From Tilletia caries (Eukaryota; Basidiomycota; Exobasidiomycetes; Tilletiales; Tilletiaceae), in NCBI GenBank assembly GCA_032718865.1, contig JALUTQ010000024.1, positions 791,501-855,500 on the forward strand: DNA of 64,000 bases, in the 5' to 3' direction. Position 1 is the first letter of the stretch, and each line of letters opens with the position of its first letter. Below are positions 53,780 to 64,000 of this stretch, one piece after another. A program made the position numbers and the translations under genes. A model generated the notes under the pieces. It had not been told where the DNA came from, did no database searches, and saw nothing but the letters and a program-made list of their open reading frames with translations.

Positions 53780-55755
53780 TCACAGAGCTAGCGGAGACAG
53801 CACTGGACTGTTCTGTGGCGAAAAGATAGCCTCGACGTCCTGACCGAGCTCCATGACAAGCACCCGTTCCAGCACAGCCGTCGTATCCACCTTCTCCTTG
53901 AGCGCCTCGGCCCGAGTGTTGACCAGCTCTTGCTCAAGCTGAACCCGCTCCGAATCGAGATACCGTGCTTTCGCCTTGGCGATCAGGTACTTCTTCTTGA
54001 TCCGAGCCAGCGCGGCGGCGTTGGCTGCCTGGCTTTGAGCATTGCTGTTGTGCGCACCCCGTGAGGCGGCCCCATTGGCACCGGCTCTGCCAGTCCCACT
54101 TCCACCCGCAGTCGAAGGTGACGAGGAGCCATTGGTCATGCTTTGAGAAGTGCGGGCGTTGCTGATCAGGGCCGCTGCACTCAGAGGCGTGTTCCGAGGT
54201 GGTAGCAATGCAGCCGAGTTTGAAGGTGTCATGCTATGTCTCGCCCGCTTCGTAGCCCGTCCAACGCCTTCATCGTCCGCACCTGCAGCTGCTCCGCCCA
54301 CTCCAGACGCCTGTCCTTCGTTTTCCTCGTCAGAAGTATCGTCATCACTGAGCAGAAGCTGCCATTCCAGCTCGGCCTCTGCACTTGCAGCGCCGTCAGA
54401 GGCAGAGCCTGCATGTGGTAGAACCTTGCGACGCGAGAGGGCGTCTTCTCTCCGCCGTTTCCGCATTTCCCTAGCACGAGCCAGGACGACCTCATCTTCG
54501 AGGTCAGCGTACTCCTCAGCAAGCAAGGCCTCTCTCGGGGGAGGACCTTTTCCCGGGACGTAATGGAAGCCCGGCAGAAGCTCATGCGGAGGTGGTGCCC
54601 CTTTGCCCCAGGAGAATGGCTGCCGGGTTGCGGCTGCAGTAGCGGCCTCTACCGCACCCATGGGTCGGGATGATGTTCCGATGCCAAGTCCTCCTGTAAG
54701 ACTGTCGTACTCCGACTTAATCCGGACACCATCCCATCCAACGTAGCCGTCTCCTCCGCCTTCTGTAGCGTCCAAGGTGTTCGTTCCTCGGCCGGCGGTG
54801 CTGACTGCGCCGGGACCAGCCGTTGTCTGTGCCATGCTTTCGTCCTCAGCGGCTCCACCGTCTCCATCGTCATCATCATCAGGGCCCGGCTGGACGCGCC
54901 TCTTCTTCGTGGCTGATGCAGCTGTCCGGCGGTTTGGGATGGGCTGGATGTGGTGATGTTGACGAAGATGCTTGCTAAGCGCATCGGAGCGAGCGAAGCT
55001 CTTGTCGCACTCTGCGGGTACGAATGACATATCAAGTTTTGGTAACGGCAGGAGTAGATTGACTTCAGGAAAGAAAGGGAGAGCGATCACTCACCTGGAC
55101 GCGGACATGCGTATGGCTTCTCGCCGGTATGGCTACGAAGGTGGGACATGAGGGAGAAGCGAGACATCTGCATCTTGTTGCTCCTTGCGCAGCCTGTCCA
55201 AGCGCAGACGAAGGAGCGATTCGGATGCGGGGCGAGATGGTCCTCGTGTACGTGCTCTATCAGGGGCTCGAGGTGGTAGAAGACTCTGCCGCACTTCTCC
55301 CACTGGCAGGTCGCGCTCTCCGCATTCCCTCCGTCATCGCCGTGCTCCTTGGAAGCCTTGTCATTGTCGTCGTCGTCGTTGTACTCTCCATCCGACGTTT
55401 CCTCGTCTGACTCCGCCTCGACGGGGATCGTTCCTGGCGGCAAGCTAAAGCCAGCTGCTTTGGCAGCTGACATGGCTGCGGCCGCGCTTTCGGATGAAGG
55501 CGGTACCGGTTGCTGCGAGGTGTTTGCGGGAACGGGAGCGAGCGCGTTGGGCTTGGAGCTCGGCGAGGGCGAAGCAGTCGGCGATGCTGGCGCTGGAACG
55601 GTGAGTCCAGTACGAGCAGCGGGCGGCGATGCCTTGCGCTTCCTGGACGATGAGGACGACGACGCGCCGCCGCCAGCACCAGCACTTGCTCCACCCGCGC
55701 TCGCTTTGGCTGCTGACGATGTTGATGCCGCCGCTGCTTTCCTCTTGGGAGCCAT
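53780..55755 (-). CDS. C2H2 zinc-finger protein resembling INO80-complex subunit Iec1
   Basis: The start is taken at 55755 (MAPKRKAAAAS), since the upstream in-frame Met lacks support. A long Ala/Ser/Pro-rich N-terminus and an acidic stretch precede four zinc fingers: CQWEKCGRVFYHLEPLIEHV, CAWTGCARSNKMQMSRF followed by SLMSHLRSHTGEKPYACP, then across an intron (about 55015-55095) CDKSFARSDALSKHLRQHHH. The order and linkers match the YY1-like Iec1/Pho-type finger array of the fungal INO80 remodeller. The C-terminal half is low-complexity, with a helical IKKKYLIAKAKARYLDSERV, QLEQELVNTRAEALKEKVD segment and a conserved-looking MELGQDVEAIFSPQNSP end. Stop at 53780. It could instead be an independent transcription factor. 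Confidence 0.65.
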
Positions 55756-56007
55756 GAATCGCAACCTCGTCTTCAATGTCTTGCAGTGTGTTCTCTCCTG
55801 AGCCTGTCTGTCACTCCGTAAATGAAGTCAGCGGTTCACGGGCGTCGAGCTCGAGCTCGTCCTCGACCTCGTCTGCGCCGTCCGCGTCGCTGTTGAGCTC
55901 GTCCCTCTGGATTTCGCGGCAAGTGGAGGGAAGCGGTGGTGGAAGATTTCTTCTTGCTCACTGACTACCACCTCGTAACGGGAACGCATACAGATACTCA
56001 CGCAGAC

Positions 56008-57229
56008 ATGTACGCAGTCCGAAGCGCTGCCTCCAAAGTGACCGCCGCTGCTGCCGCGGGCGTGTCGAGCTCGGCCTCGGCCTCTGGCTCGGCGCTATCA
56101 AGAAGAATAGCACCCGCGCTCTCGGTGTCGGCCGCAAGGTCGCCGTGGACGGCAGCAAGCAGGAGCATGGCAACGGTCAGCGACGGTGCCCCTTCGTCTC
56201 CCTCCCAAGCAGGCGCAGCGAAGGGCGAGCAAATGAACAGCGAAGAGGCCCAAGCTGCGGTACAAGAAGAAGTAGCCGCCGCCGTTGTCGAGGCAGCCGC
56301 CGATGCCGTCGCCGCAGCATCGTCCGGAGAGGCAGACCGGAACCCAGGCGGTAGATCGAATCCGATCTATGCGTCTCTCGTCATCTCTCGCCCACCCACC
56401 CTTCTCCGCCAGCCGAGTGAGCTTGAGCAGGCCTTTTTCGCATACAACACCAAGTTGCGTTCCGCTCTCGCCCAACCCTTCCCGCGCGACTTCTATTTCA
56501 AGAAGGGGTCTACCGCTGAACAGCGCTTCGACGACGCCGAGGCGCGTCGATTGTCTGCCCTCCAAAAGGGGAGCACCGACCCGCTCGCTTTCATCACTGG
56601 CTCGTCCAGCGATGCTTCTTCACAGGGCGGGGCAGGTGGGCCTGCAGCCGCCGACAAAAATCCCGACGCAGATTTGTACAAGACGTTGCCTCGGACCACA
56701 GAGGCTGACGAGAAGAACAACCTCCAGAGTCTGAATCGCAAGCTTGACCGCACCCTGTACCTGCTCACTCGACCCGACGCTTCCGAAGGCAAGAACAGTC
56801 CAGAATGGACCTTGCCTACCCAACGCGTCGACCGATCTCGCCAGCAGAAGGACAACCTTCACCAGGCTGCACAAAACGCAGTAGTCGACCAACTTGGCGA
56901 AAACATCGATGTCTGGCTGGTCTCCAATCTGCCCATCGGGGTCACCAAGCCCGCTTCTTCTTCTGACCGGAGGGTGAGTATTGTTTGCACGCTCGCGTTC
57001 GCATCTGGCATTTTTTTTCAAAGACGCTGACGACTTCAAAACGCTTCTTTAACAGACCTACTACATGCAAGCTCATGTCCTATCGGGAAACGTATCTGCA
57101 CAATCATCGAAAAACGCCAAGGACGGTGAAGAGGGATACGCGTGGCTGACCCGCGAAGAGATCGAGGAACGCCTCTCAAAATCTAGACCCGGCTACTGGG
57201 AGCAGATCCGCGACTTCCTGCGCGGATGA
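56008..57229 (+). CDS. MRPL17: Mitochondrial large ribosomal subunit protein mL46
   Basis: The start at 56008 (MYAVRSAASKVTAAAAAG) gives a typical presequence and a long Ala/Glu-rich linker. The conserved core reads YASLVISRPPTLLRQPSELE, FFAYNTKLRSALAQPFPRDF, YFKKGSTAEQRFDDAEARR and LYKTLPRTTEADEKN. The nudix-like half includes DRSRQQKDNLHQAAQNAVVD, NIDVWLVSNLPIGV and, after an intron (about 56973-57056), TYYMQAHVLSGNV and EEGYAWLTREEIEERL, ending YWEQIRDFLRG. These match mL46 (yeast Mrpl17), a mitoribosomal protein with a degenerate nudix fold. Stop at 57227-57229. Divergent from the Iec1-like gene, convergent with symplekin. Confidence 0.8.
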
Positions 57230-57474
57230 TCGGACCTCCAGCTCTTCGTATCACATACTCCTGGGACGTCAGAAGACAGACCTTCTAGCTCTAAGTTCCA
57301 ATTGCATTCATTCGCATTTACCTTGTCAACGAACGGGAAACTGAAAAGGCACGCGCGTGACTGGAACGACTGTAGGTTGAGACGGAGGATGGGGGGAGCT
57401 AGGTTCGCCATATAGCGGAAGACATGTTTGAATCCTTGACGAGACCTGCGACCCATAGCGCAACCGTCTGGCGC

Positions 57475-60400
57475 TCACCGCATGGGTGTATGCGCCCCTT
57501 CACTTCCAACGTGAGGACTGCCATCAGCTTGCAGACCTCCACTCATGCCACCCATCGACTCCGCATCCAGATCGATCCCGAGCGCCTCTGCGAACGCCTT
57601 CATCCTCGCCCCACCCCGTGCACCCCCGCCGCCACCGCGCTGGAGCAAGTACTCCTTCAAGCCTTGCTTCAGCGGTGGCGATTTTTGCGCGACGTCCTTC
57701 AGTTGCTCCAGTGGCAGTTGGATCAGAGCGCCGTACGACTGGGGGGCGGTGTGTTGGGCACACTTGATGAATCCTTGCCAAAGGACGGGTGTTTGCCAGA
57801 TCTTCTTGGTGATCAATCCCGAGAGCACGTTGGTGCCCACGTAGCCGGTCAACGATCGATATGTCGACACTGCCATGATAGCCTGTATGGTGGGTGAGAA
57901 GATGAGGACGATGAGCAAATGCACTGAAGAGGAAGTATTGGACATAAGATCCGAGCAACTCACCGTGCGCATGAACAGCAACGGAACCTGCGGCTCGTCC
58001 GCTATTTGGTTCAGGACGGCACCAAGCACCTCGCTCCTGAACACTTCCGTCATACCAAAACAGATCTTGATGGCATCAATCGCGCATTTCAAGCCCCATT
58101 CTATCGGCAGATGGTGTAGCAGGCTCATCAGCTCGACAGGCGTTAGAAGCTCCGTCTGTCGGACGCGCGGCAAGTTGGTCGAAACATGACCGAACGTCGC
58201 AGGTGGCTGGACGACGATCGAATGGAACACATTCGTCACCAATTGATGGTCTTCTGCCTCGCCAGAGTTCAGCAACGTCACAACCCGTGGCAGGAAACGA
58301 AGAATGTCCGCCTGCAAGCCCACAAAAGATGTTGGAAATGGTCAATCCCGAAAGCCAAGCCTAGCCATTGTTTTCAAACCGAACCACTAAGTACTCACCT
58401 TATCAAAGTCCGGCATGATCGGAACCAAAAAGCGAGGATTTACCTCCCTCTCATTCGCCAACTCCTTGATTATGTTGATCAACGCAGACGGCCGTCCCGT
58501 CTCCGTCAAGGCCCGGAAGACCACCAGCGCCAAGTTCTCGGCGCCGTCCGGATAGTGCCGCAGCAGCTCGAGCAGGCGCGCGTTGGAAGGGCCGAGCGCC
58601 TTGATGAGCTTGTAGATGTGCTTCTCGATCGCCCGTTGGACGAAGGGCGGCGAGCGAGGGTGGGTCTCGAATACGAGGGAGAGCATGGATGGGACCTTTG
58701 TGCACAGGGCAAAAGGCAGCTCGACAAATCGTTGCACATCGGCTTCTGTCTTGACTTCTGCTGCTAGAGCGTGATCCTTTCCTGCAGCCCCATTGAGAGT
58801 TTGCACCTCTTCGTCTTCGCCGTTTTGGTCTTGAACCTCCTCCGTGGTGGTTTCACCTTTACTTCCGCCTACCGCTTCCGATTCCTTCTCCGTTTCCTCC
58901 ATCTTGACATCCTCCTCCTCCCCCTCCGCCTTGGGCTCTACCACTTGAAGCAGAACCTCTAAGCTCTCTCTCCCGCGCTCAACCACCCGCGCCTCGATCT
59001 CCTTCTTGTAGTTCACCCCACCTACACTTTCACCCCCTGGTCCTCCCTCGTTAGACGCCGTGCTCGCCTTCACCCACGCTCGACAAGTGTTGATCGCCGC
59101 CTTGCGGACCGGGTCGTCCGTATGTCTTGTGAGCTCCAACAAGATCCGGAGGGCCTCCGGTCGAGCCGGCGGCCGATGTGCCGTAATGTCTCGAAGAACA
59201 GTAAAGCCAACGATCATCCGTGGCCGGTCGTGACAGAGCGGTGCGATCCGTTTGATCGCGGCGTCGGGCAGTGACGGTAGATCGGACAGCAGTCTTGACA
59301 GTGACTTATCCTTGTCACCCACCGTCGGGATCACCTCGTCGAGAAGAGCCAGGAGCCAATGATCGTACATTGGTGTTGCACTTGATAATGGTGTTGCGGG
59401 TTCTGTCCTCGAGAATTTGTGATGTCTCCATTCGACCGTCCACTCCTCTGTCAGCCATCGCACCGCAAATGGAACTCGACCGGCGAAGTCCGCTTTTATC
59501 AGCTGCAAGATCATTTGCCGAACCGTATTGGCATGTGTGTCCAGCGTCCGCTCAGGAGCTGCCGAGTTGCTCAAAGCAACTTGTTTCCCGCTTCCGCCGT
59601 TGACGATCGCTTTCGAAACTTTGGATGCAGAAGTTGATTCGCCAGAGGTCGCCGGCTCGCCTTCGACTTTGGCCGCAGCACTGTCCCCGTTCGGCTCCTC
59701 AGCCGCTGCTGAAGCTTCGCCAGTGCCAGCTTCGCCATCGGTAGGGCTCCCGCCAGCGACCAAGGCCCACTTCGAAAACCCACGAGTTGCAAGACGTGTC
59801 ACAAGCATCGTCCAAAGATCCTGCAAGCCGCCCAACATGGTCCCGCCAGAATCTCCACCTTCCACCCGCGCGACCGATGCAGTCGAAGCGCCCGCCTGAC
59901 TGTCGGTCATCAACGCCCGGGCCGAGTCTAACGTGCCAACGCTGGCGCCAATCTCGCATATTCGCTGAACCGCATCCGCAAGCATCCGTTTGCCCTCCGG
60001 GCCTGCAAGCCGATCCGGGGTAGGCAGTGTGAACCCTTCCAGGGCGGCTAGCTCGCCATGGGCAAGACCGGTGCCACTCACGACGGCACCGGACATGGAG
60101 GTGGAAGCTGTCGCCGCCAGACGTCGCCTGTCGTTCCTTCCTCCTTCCGAGTCGTCGCCTTCGACCAGACCAGCTTCCACAGGCGAAAGCTTCTCTAGAG
60201 CTTCGTCAGCCTCCAAGTCGACCTTGAGAGGATCGATAGGACCCGTTACATTGGGTGCAGGCGCGGCTCGTCGGTGGCGGGCCTCCTCCGCTTCTGCCCG
60301 ACTTAGTTGATTGCGAATATGCTATCGTTACCCAAGAATGAAAAAAAATAATCAGTGATTCTATGTTTCGCGACGGCGCCCCTAGAGAAACAGGGAAGCA

Positions 60401-61962
60401 GACTGGATGTATGCTACTCACAGAAATCGCGTTTTCCAACTCCCCAACATTGACCGCCCCCAAATTCGCCAGAACACAGTCTATCACGAGGTTGAGCTGT
60501 AGCGCCTTAACGTCAAAGGACGCCAGCATATTTTGCACCCCATTCCTCGTTTGCGACGCGCACCAGTCCGCCGCAGCGCGCTGGAAATGTCTTGCGGCCG
60601 CCAATGCCTCCTCGGTAGGAGGCGCCTGGGCCGATGAAGACGGCTGACCTCCCGCAGAGGCTGTGGCCGATGTACTCGCAGCAGGCGCCGCGCCTGATTC
60701 CGTCTTGAGGCGCTTCGCAGGACCTGCCCCTCTTGACCCATCCGCGCGTTCCATCTCTGCAGCCAGGGCGTCGCGCTTTCGGCGTGCCTCTGATTCACGA
60801 TAGGATGCATAGGCGCGAGCTGCCTGTTCCATTCTAGCTTTCTGCGACTGCAAGGCGGCCGCGAGGCGAGTATGGTACGGTGTGATGGTAGGCATCGGCG
60901 ATCTAGACGACGAAGGACGAACGTCAGCGTCTGATTGCGAGCGTGCTCGAGCGCTTGCCAGATTAAAGTGTTCATGCTATTATCTCACCTGAGGAAATGG
61001 AACAAGAGCAACCTCATCGTCTTTTCCACGTTTCTGATCTGTGTCGCAGGCTTTTCCGCACCATTGAGAGCGGCCGGTGTCCAGGACAGCATGGACTCGA
61101 TCACGATCTTGACGAGCGGCTGGCGCATCTTGGCAAGGATACCGAGCGCGTTGATGAGTGCCATGAGCAAATCCGGGTCTGCAGATGTGTACTGGGCGGT
61201 GATGAGTTGCGTGAGAATCGCGTTTGACTCTGCCTCAAGCGCTCGGACGCTGAGAGTCGGATTCGGATGTGATGGAGGGATCTCCGACAGGCTTGTCTCG
61301 AGGGGGGAGGCGGCCGGTGCGGATGCGCCTGCGCGCGGATCGGAGGAGAGCCGGGTCTGAACCTGAACGACGCGCTGCAATGACTTCACAAGCGCGATCT
61401 TCACTCCGATCGGAGTCTCCGGAGTGTCGAACAGCTGGGATATACGCATCTTGATGGCGGGCAGCGACCGCGCCAAGGGTGAATTCATCGAGGCTGGCGG
61501 CGGAATGGAGAGCAATTGCCGCACCAAAAGCGCGTAGACCGACGCAAACGCTGACGCCGCAACTTTCGCCTGCGGCGCCCACTTGGACAGAGGCGCATGC
61601 AGGAAGAACAGAATCGCGTCCGGGACGTGGGTAGCGACGACCATGCGCATATCCACGCTCAATCCGGGCCGATTGAACGCAAGGTCGAGAATACGTGCTA
61701 TCCAGATCTTGTACTGGTCCGAAGCTTGGGCAAACACGGTCATCAGCGGCTGCATGAAGCCCGGCAGATTGTGTGGCTGCGAGTAGAAGTGGGCGTACAG
61801 GGCTTCGAAGCAGTACTTTTCGGTCGCTGGGTCCGGAGGTGCCAAGGCGGTCCGAAAGAGGGAGAGCGAGTCGTGGGGCGCGGGCGCGCCCGGTGGTGGA
61901 TTGAGTCCATTCGAGGACATATCGCCATGGCCTGCCATGACTGTCGGAGCGACGGAGAGCAA
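57475..61962 (-). CDS. PTA1: Symplekin/Pta1, mRNA 3'-end processing scaffold
   Basis: Symplekin/Pta1 is a HEAT-repeat scaffold of the cleavage and polyadenylation factor. From 61962 the N-terminal domain reads ATEKYCFEALYAHFYSQPHN, KIWIARILDLAFNRPGLSV, VATHVPDAILFFLH and SALINALGILAKMRQPLVK-like helices ending TMRLLLFHFLR. The second part has RMEQAARAYASYRESEARRK and the low-complexity linker. A large exon (60216-58387) carries VRWLTEEWTVEWRHHKFS, LICHDRPRMIVGFTVLRDIT-like HEAT repeats and PSMLSLVFETHPRSPPFVQR. The C-terminal Symplekin_C block is DILRFLPRVVTLLNSGEAED, LSPVELMSLLHHLPIEWGLK-like and FRSEVLGAVLNQIADEPQVP, then IQAIMAVSTYRSLTGYVGTN and a Gly-rich tail ending at 57475. Four introns with short consensus sites are seen. 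An alternative start at Met 61938 is possible. Confidence 0.9.
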
Positions 61963-64000
61963 TGGTCACTCCGCGACAAGCGTTCGTGTAGCTTTGACGC
62001 GGAACCCGCCGTTTCCTTTCTTGCGCGCGCCGTAAGCGATGGAAGGGCGCAGCTCTTGGACAGTCGTAAATCCGATCGCGTTCTGCGCGTCTGCTCCTGC
62101 TGGGCCGTGTCTTGAGCTCGGTCGACCTCTTCCCCTTCCTTCAGCCGAGATCGTGCAGGAAGGCGAAATCTTCACTTGGAAAATGCCTTCTTTTTTCTTC
62201 TGACCTCGCGAGCTGGCGCTGGCTCTTGAGTGCACAGGAACCAAAGGAGACGGACTCGAGCTGTGAGGGAACACGGTGTGCTGTGGGTTCTATGTCCTGC
62301 AGATGTCCAAGAACGAAGTCACAGAAGAAGATAGATACCGACGATGTCTTGGGCTGTTGTACTTTGAACGCGTCGACAGGCTGCAGTACGATACGCGTGC
62401 GGCCCGCTGTTCCCGCTTCGACCCTGGCTGCCTGCGGAAGGAAGGTGAGGGAATCGCTATGTATCTGTGGATGGCAGGGTTGAGCGCGGGGCTTCCAGCT
62501 ACTGTGGACTGTCGACCTTCCTGCTTCAGGACCCTTCTCGCTCAATCGCCGAACGCGGGCCCTTCAAACTCCGACATGACCATCACCTCCAACTCGACAT
62601 GCTCAACAAGCTCACCACCGCTCAGAAGGCGCTCAGGCAGGGATGCAAGGTCATAACAAAGAACAAGAACGAGCCGAACAAGGTAGATTAGAGAAAGAGG
62701 GCCATAAAGAAAGAGAAGGAGAAAGAGAAGAGAACAACAAGGAGACGCGCCCCTGGCGTCGCCCGACTAAAGCGCAGGGGAAAAAAAGCGGGGAGATAAG
62801 TCAAAAAAAGGCCAGTCGAGAGAGAAGGGAAGAGGAAGGAGGTAAGGATGCGGGAACCTCGATGAGGGAGGAGAGAGACCAGAGCCAAGAAAAAGACCCA
62901 GAAGAGAAATTGCAAAGAGAACCGCGGTGTCATTGTCGTATGTGAATGCATTTTGCTGGGGTGTTTGCTGGAGAAGGGAGGGGAGAGTCGGGACTGGGGC
63001 GCCCGCGCGCGAGAGAGATGGCAGGATGATGTTGGTGTTCTCAACCTCGGGAAGGTTGGGAAGGTGGAAACAACATTGCATGTATGGGGGAGTTTGGGGT
63101 AGGTATCGAAAGAGCTGCAGAGGGGTGGGTTGGGCTTCGTGATGAGAGGTCGTTTGGTTTCCGGTGAAATGCGATGGGGACGAGAGAGAAGAACGTAAAG
63201 GCCCAATAAAGAACAAAGCCCAGGCCGTCCCATTCACGCGCCTATTGACGAAGTCTGAAGGGACGGGGAGGCTTGGTGTATAAAAAAAAGGAAGAGAAAG
63301 GTAGGCCGGCCGACGGGTGTGGAAGGGAAAAAGTTGCAGGTGCTGTCTGTTCCGGCCGGAACCACAAGCAGGCAGGCCGCTCGCTCGATGCAAATTCGCA
63401 GGAAGAAGACGGTCGTTGTCGCAGGCGAAGCCGATGTTATATATTCGCGGGCAGACAAAACGGGGTCGTCTCAGGCTGTTTTGATGCTTGTTCGAGGACG
63501 GCCAAAGAGGGGGGGTGGGTGGGCCAATTTGCATGGGGCCGGCCGAGACGAAGACGGGCTGCGAACGCGGAGATGGGGGAACGAACTTGATGGTCCAGTA
63601 AATATGTTAAAAGTGGTGGATCAGGCCCGACGATTCGAGGTCGAGGCCAGAATAGGCGAATGCCCATGTCGCCCTTGCTTGTGTGTGTTGGTCGTGTAGT
63701 TGTCTCGATTTTCCTCCGAGTGCCCTCCCCCAGTTGGATAGGACGAAATCCCCAGCCGTAGTGTTTAGGAAGCTCCAGGCGCCGGTGTATAGCAGGTACA
63801 CGAGTTGGTGTGGTAGAATAAGCGCGGGGATAGCTCCATAGCCACAAAATGGGCTTCGTCCTGACGGTCGACATTTCTCACATGTCAAACAATCCTTGTT
63901 GATGGGCGACTAAAGAGAACAGCACAGTGAAGAAATTCATCTGAAGTCAGTCGACAGCACTGGTAAAATCAAACATTCCGAGTCGAGAACATACCAAATC
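61963..64000. other. No supportable gene
   Basis: The first 150 bp are the 5' side of symplekin. From 62100 to 62690 the plus strand has short open stretches (for example LDMLNKLTTAQKALRQG near 62600-62645) that look protein-like but cannot be linked to a family or to a consistent exon chain. A purine-rich tract of GAAAGAGAAGG-type repeats runs from about 62690 to 62900. From there to the end I see nothing identifiable on either strand. Confidence 0.45.

Noticed and set aside
62460..62691. Possible gene end with LDMLNKLTTAQKALRQG on the plus strand
   Set aside because: No consistent exon chain or family match. It may be chance coding-like sequence in the symplekin upstream region.
1..64000. 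tRNA, rRNA or CRISPR features
   Set aside because: Reading for A-box and B-box patterns, rRNA-like conserved blocks and regularly spaced repeats gave nothing convincing. A covariance-model scan would be needed to exclude tRNAs fully.

Overview
The window is nuclear DNA of a filamentous or yeast-like fungus, most likely a basidiomycete. This is inferred from many short (about 50-80 bp) GT-AG introns in almost every gene, compact divergent and convergent gene pairs, Ser/Ala-rich proteins, and families seen mainly in such fungi (a DUF7918-like protein, a DUF1746/Dsc4-like protein, a Rieske-DUF455 fusion). I cannot name the species.

The window falls into two parts. About 1-31 kb is rich in mobile elements and broken genes. 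In order it holds: a decayed Mutator-like (MULE) transposase (1.4-3.3 kb); a short coiled-coil gene; a damaged histone H2A copy (5.0-5.3 kb); a complete but frameshifted Helitron coding for Rep and a PIF1-type helicase (5.4-11.3 kb); a damaged coatomer beta-prime (SEC27) copy lacking both ends (11.7-14.0 kb); a trinucleotide-rich tract; and an apparently intact DIRS-type tyrosine-recombinase retrotransposon with gag, RT-RNase H and YR frames (16.4-21.1 kb). An island with a fungal amidase and a Rieske-DUF455 gene follows (21.7-26 kb). After that come a duplicated region with a broken secreted-protein gene (27.3-28.8 kb) and a malate dehydrogenase fragment (29.8-30.2 kb).

About 31-62 kb is an ordinary housekeeping region in which each gene could be read through with normal introns. 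It holds a small secreted Pro/Gly-rich protein, SYF2 and TRM82 (in one continuous frame), COQ7, a DUF7918-like protein, a farnesyltransferase beta subunit, APC2, GCN20/ABCF3, a DSC4-like membrane protein, a 2-oxoglutarate/Fe(II) oxygenase, a proteasome-assembly-chaperone-4-like protein, a C2H2 protein resembling the INO80 subunit Iec1, mitochondrial ribosomal protein mL46 and symplekin/Pta1. A 25-bp perfect inverted repeat about 0.9 kb apart (39.1-40.0 kb) looks like a small non-autonomous DNA element. The last 2 kb holds no gene I can support.

The observations most worth following are: a 10-nt microexon that supplies the second metal-binding motif of the Rieske domain; the continuous TRM82-SYF2 reading frame; and a repeated lesion signature in the Helitron and SEC27 copy, where five of the frameshifts are repaired by removing one base from a run of five A or T. 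Whether that is decay or an assembly artefact cannot be told from sequence alone.
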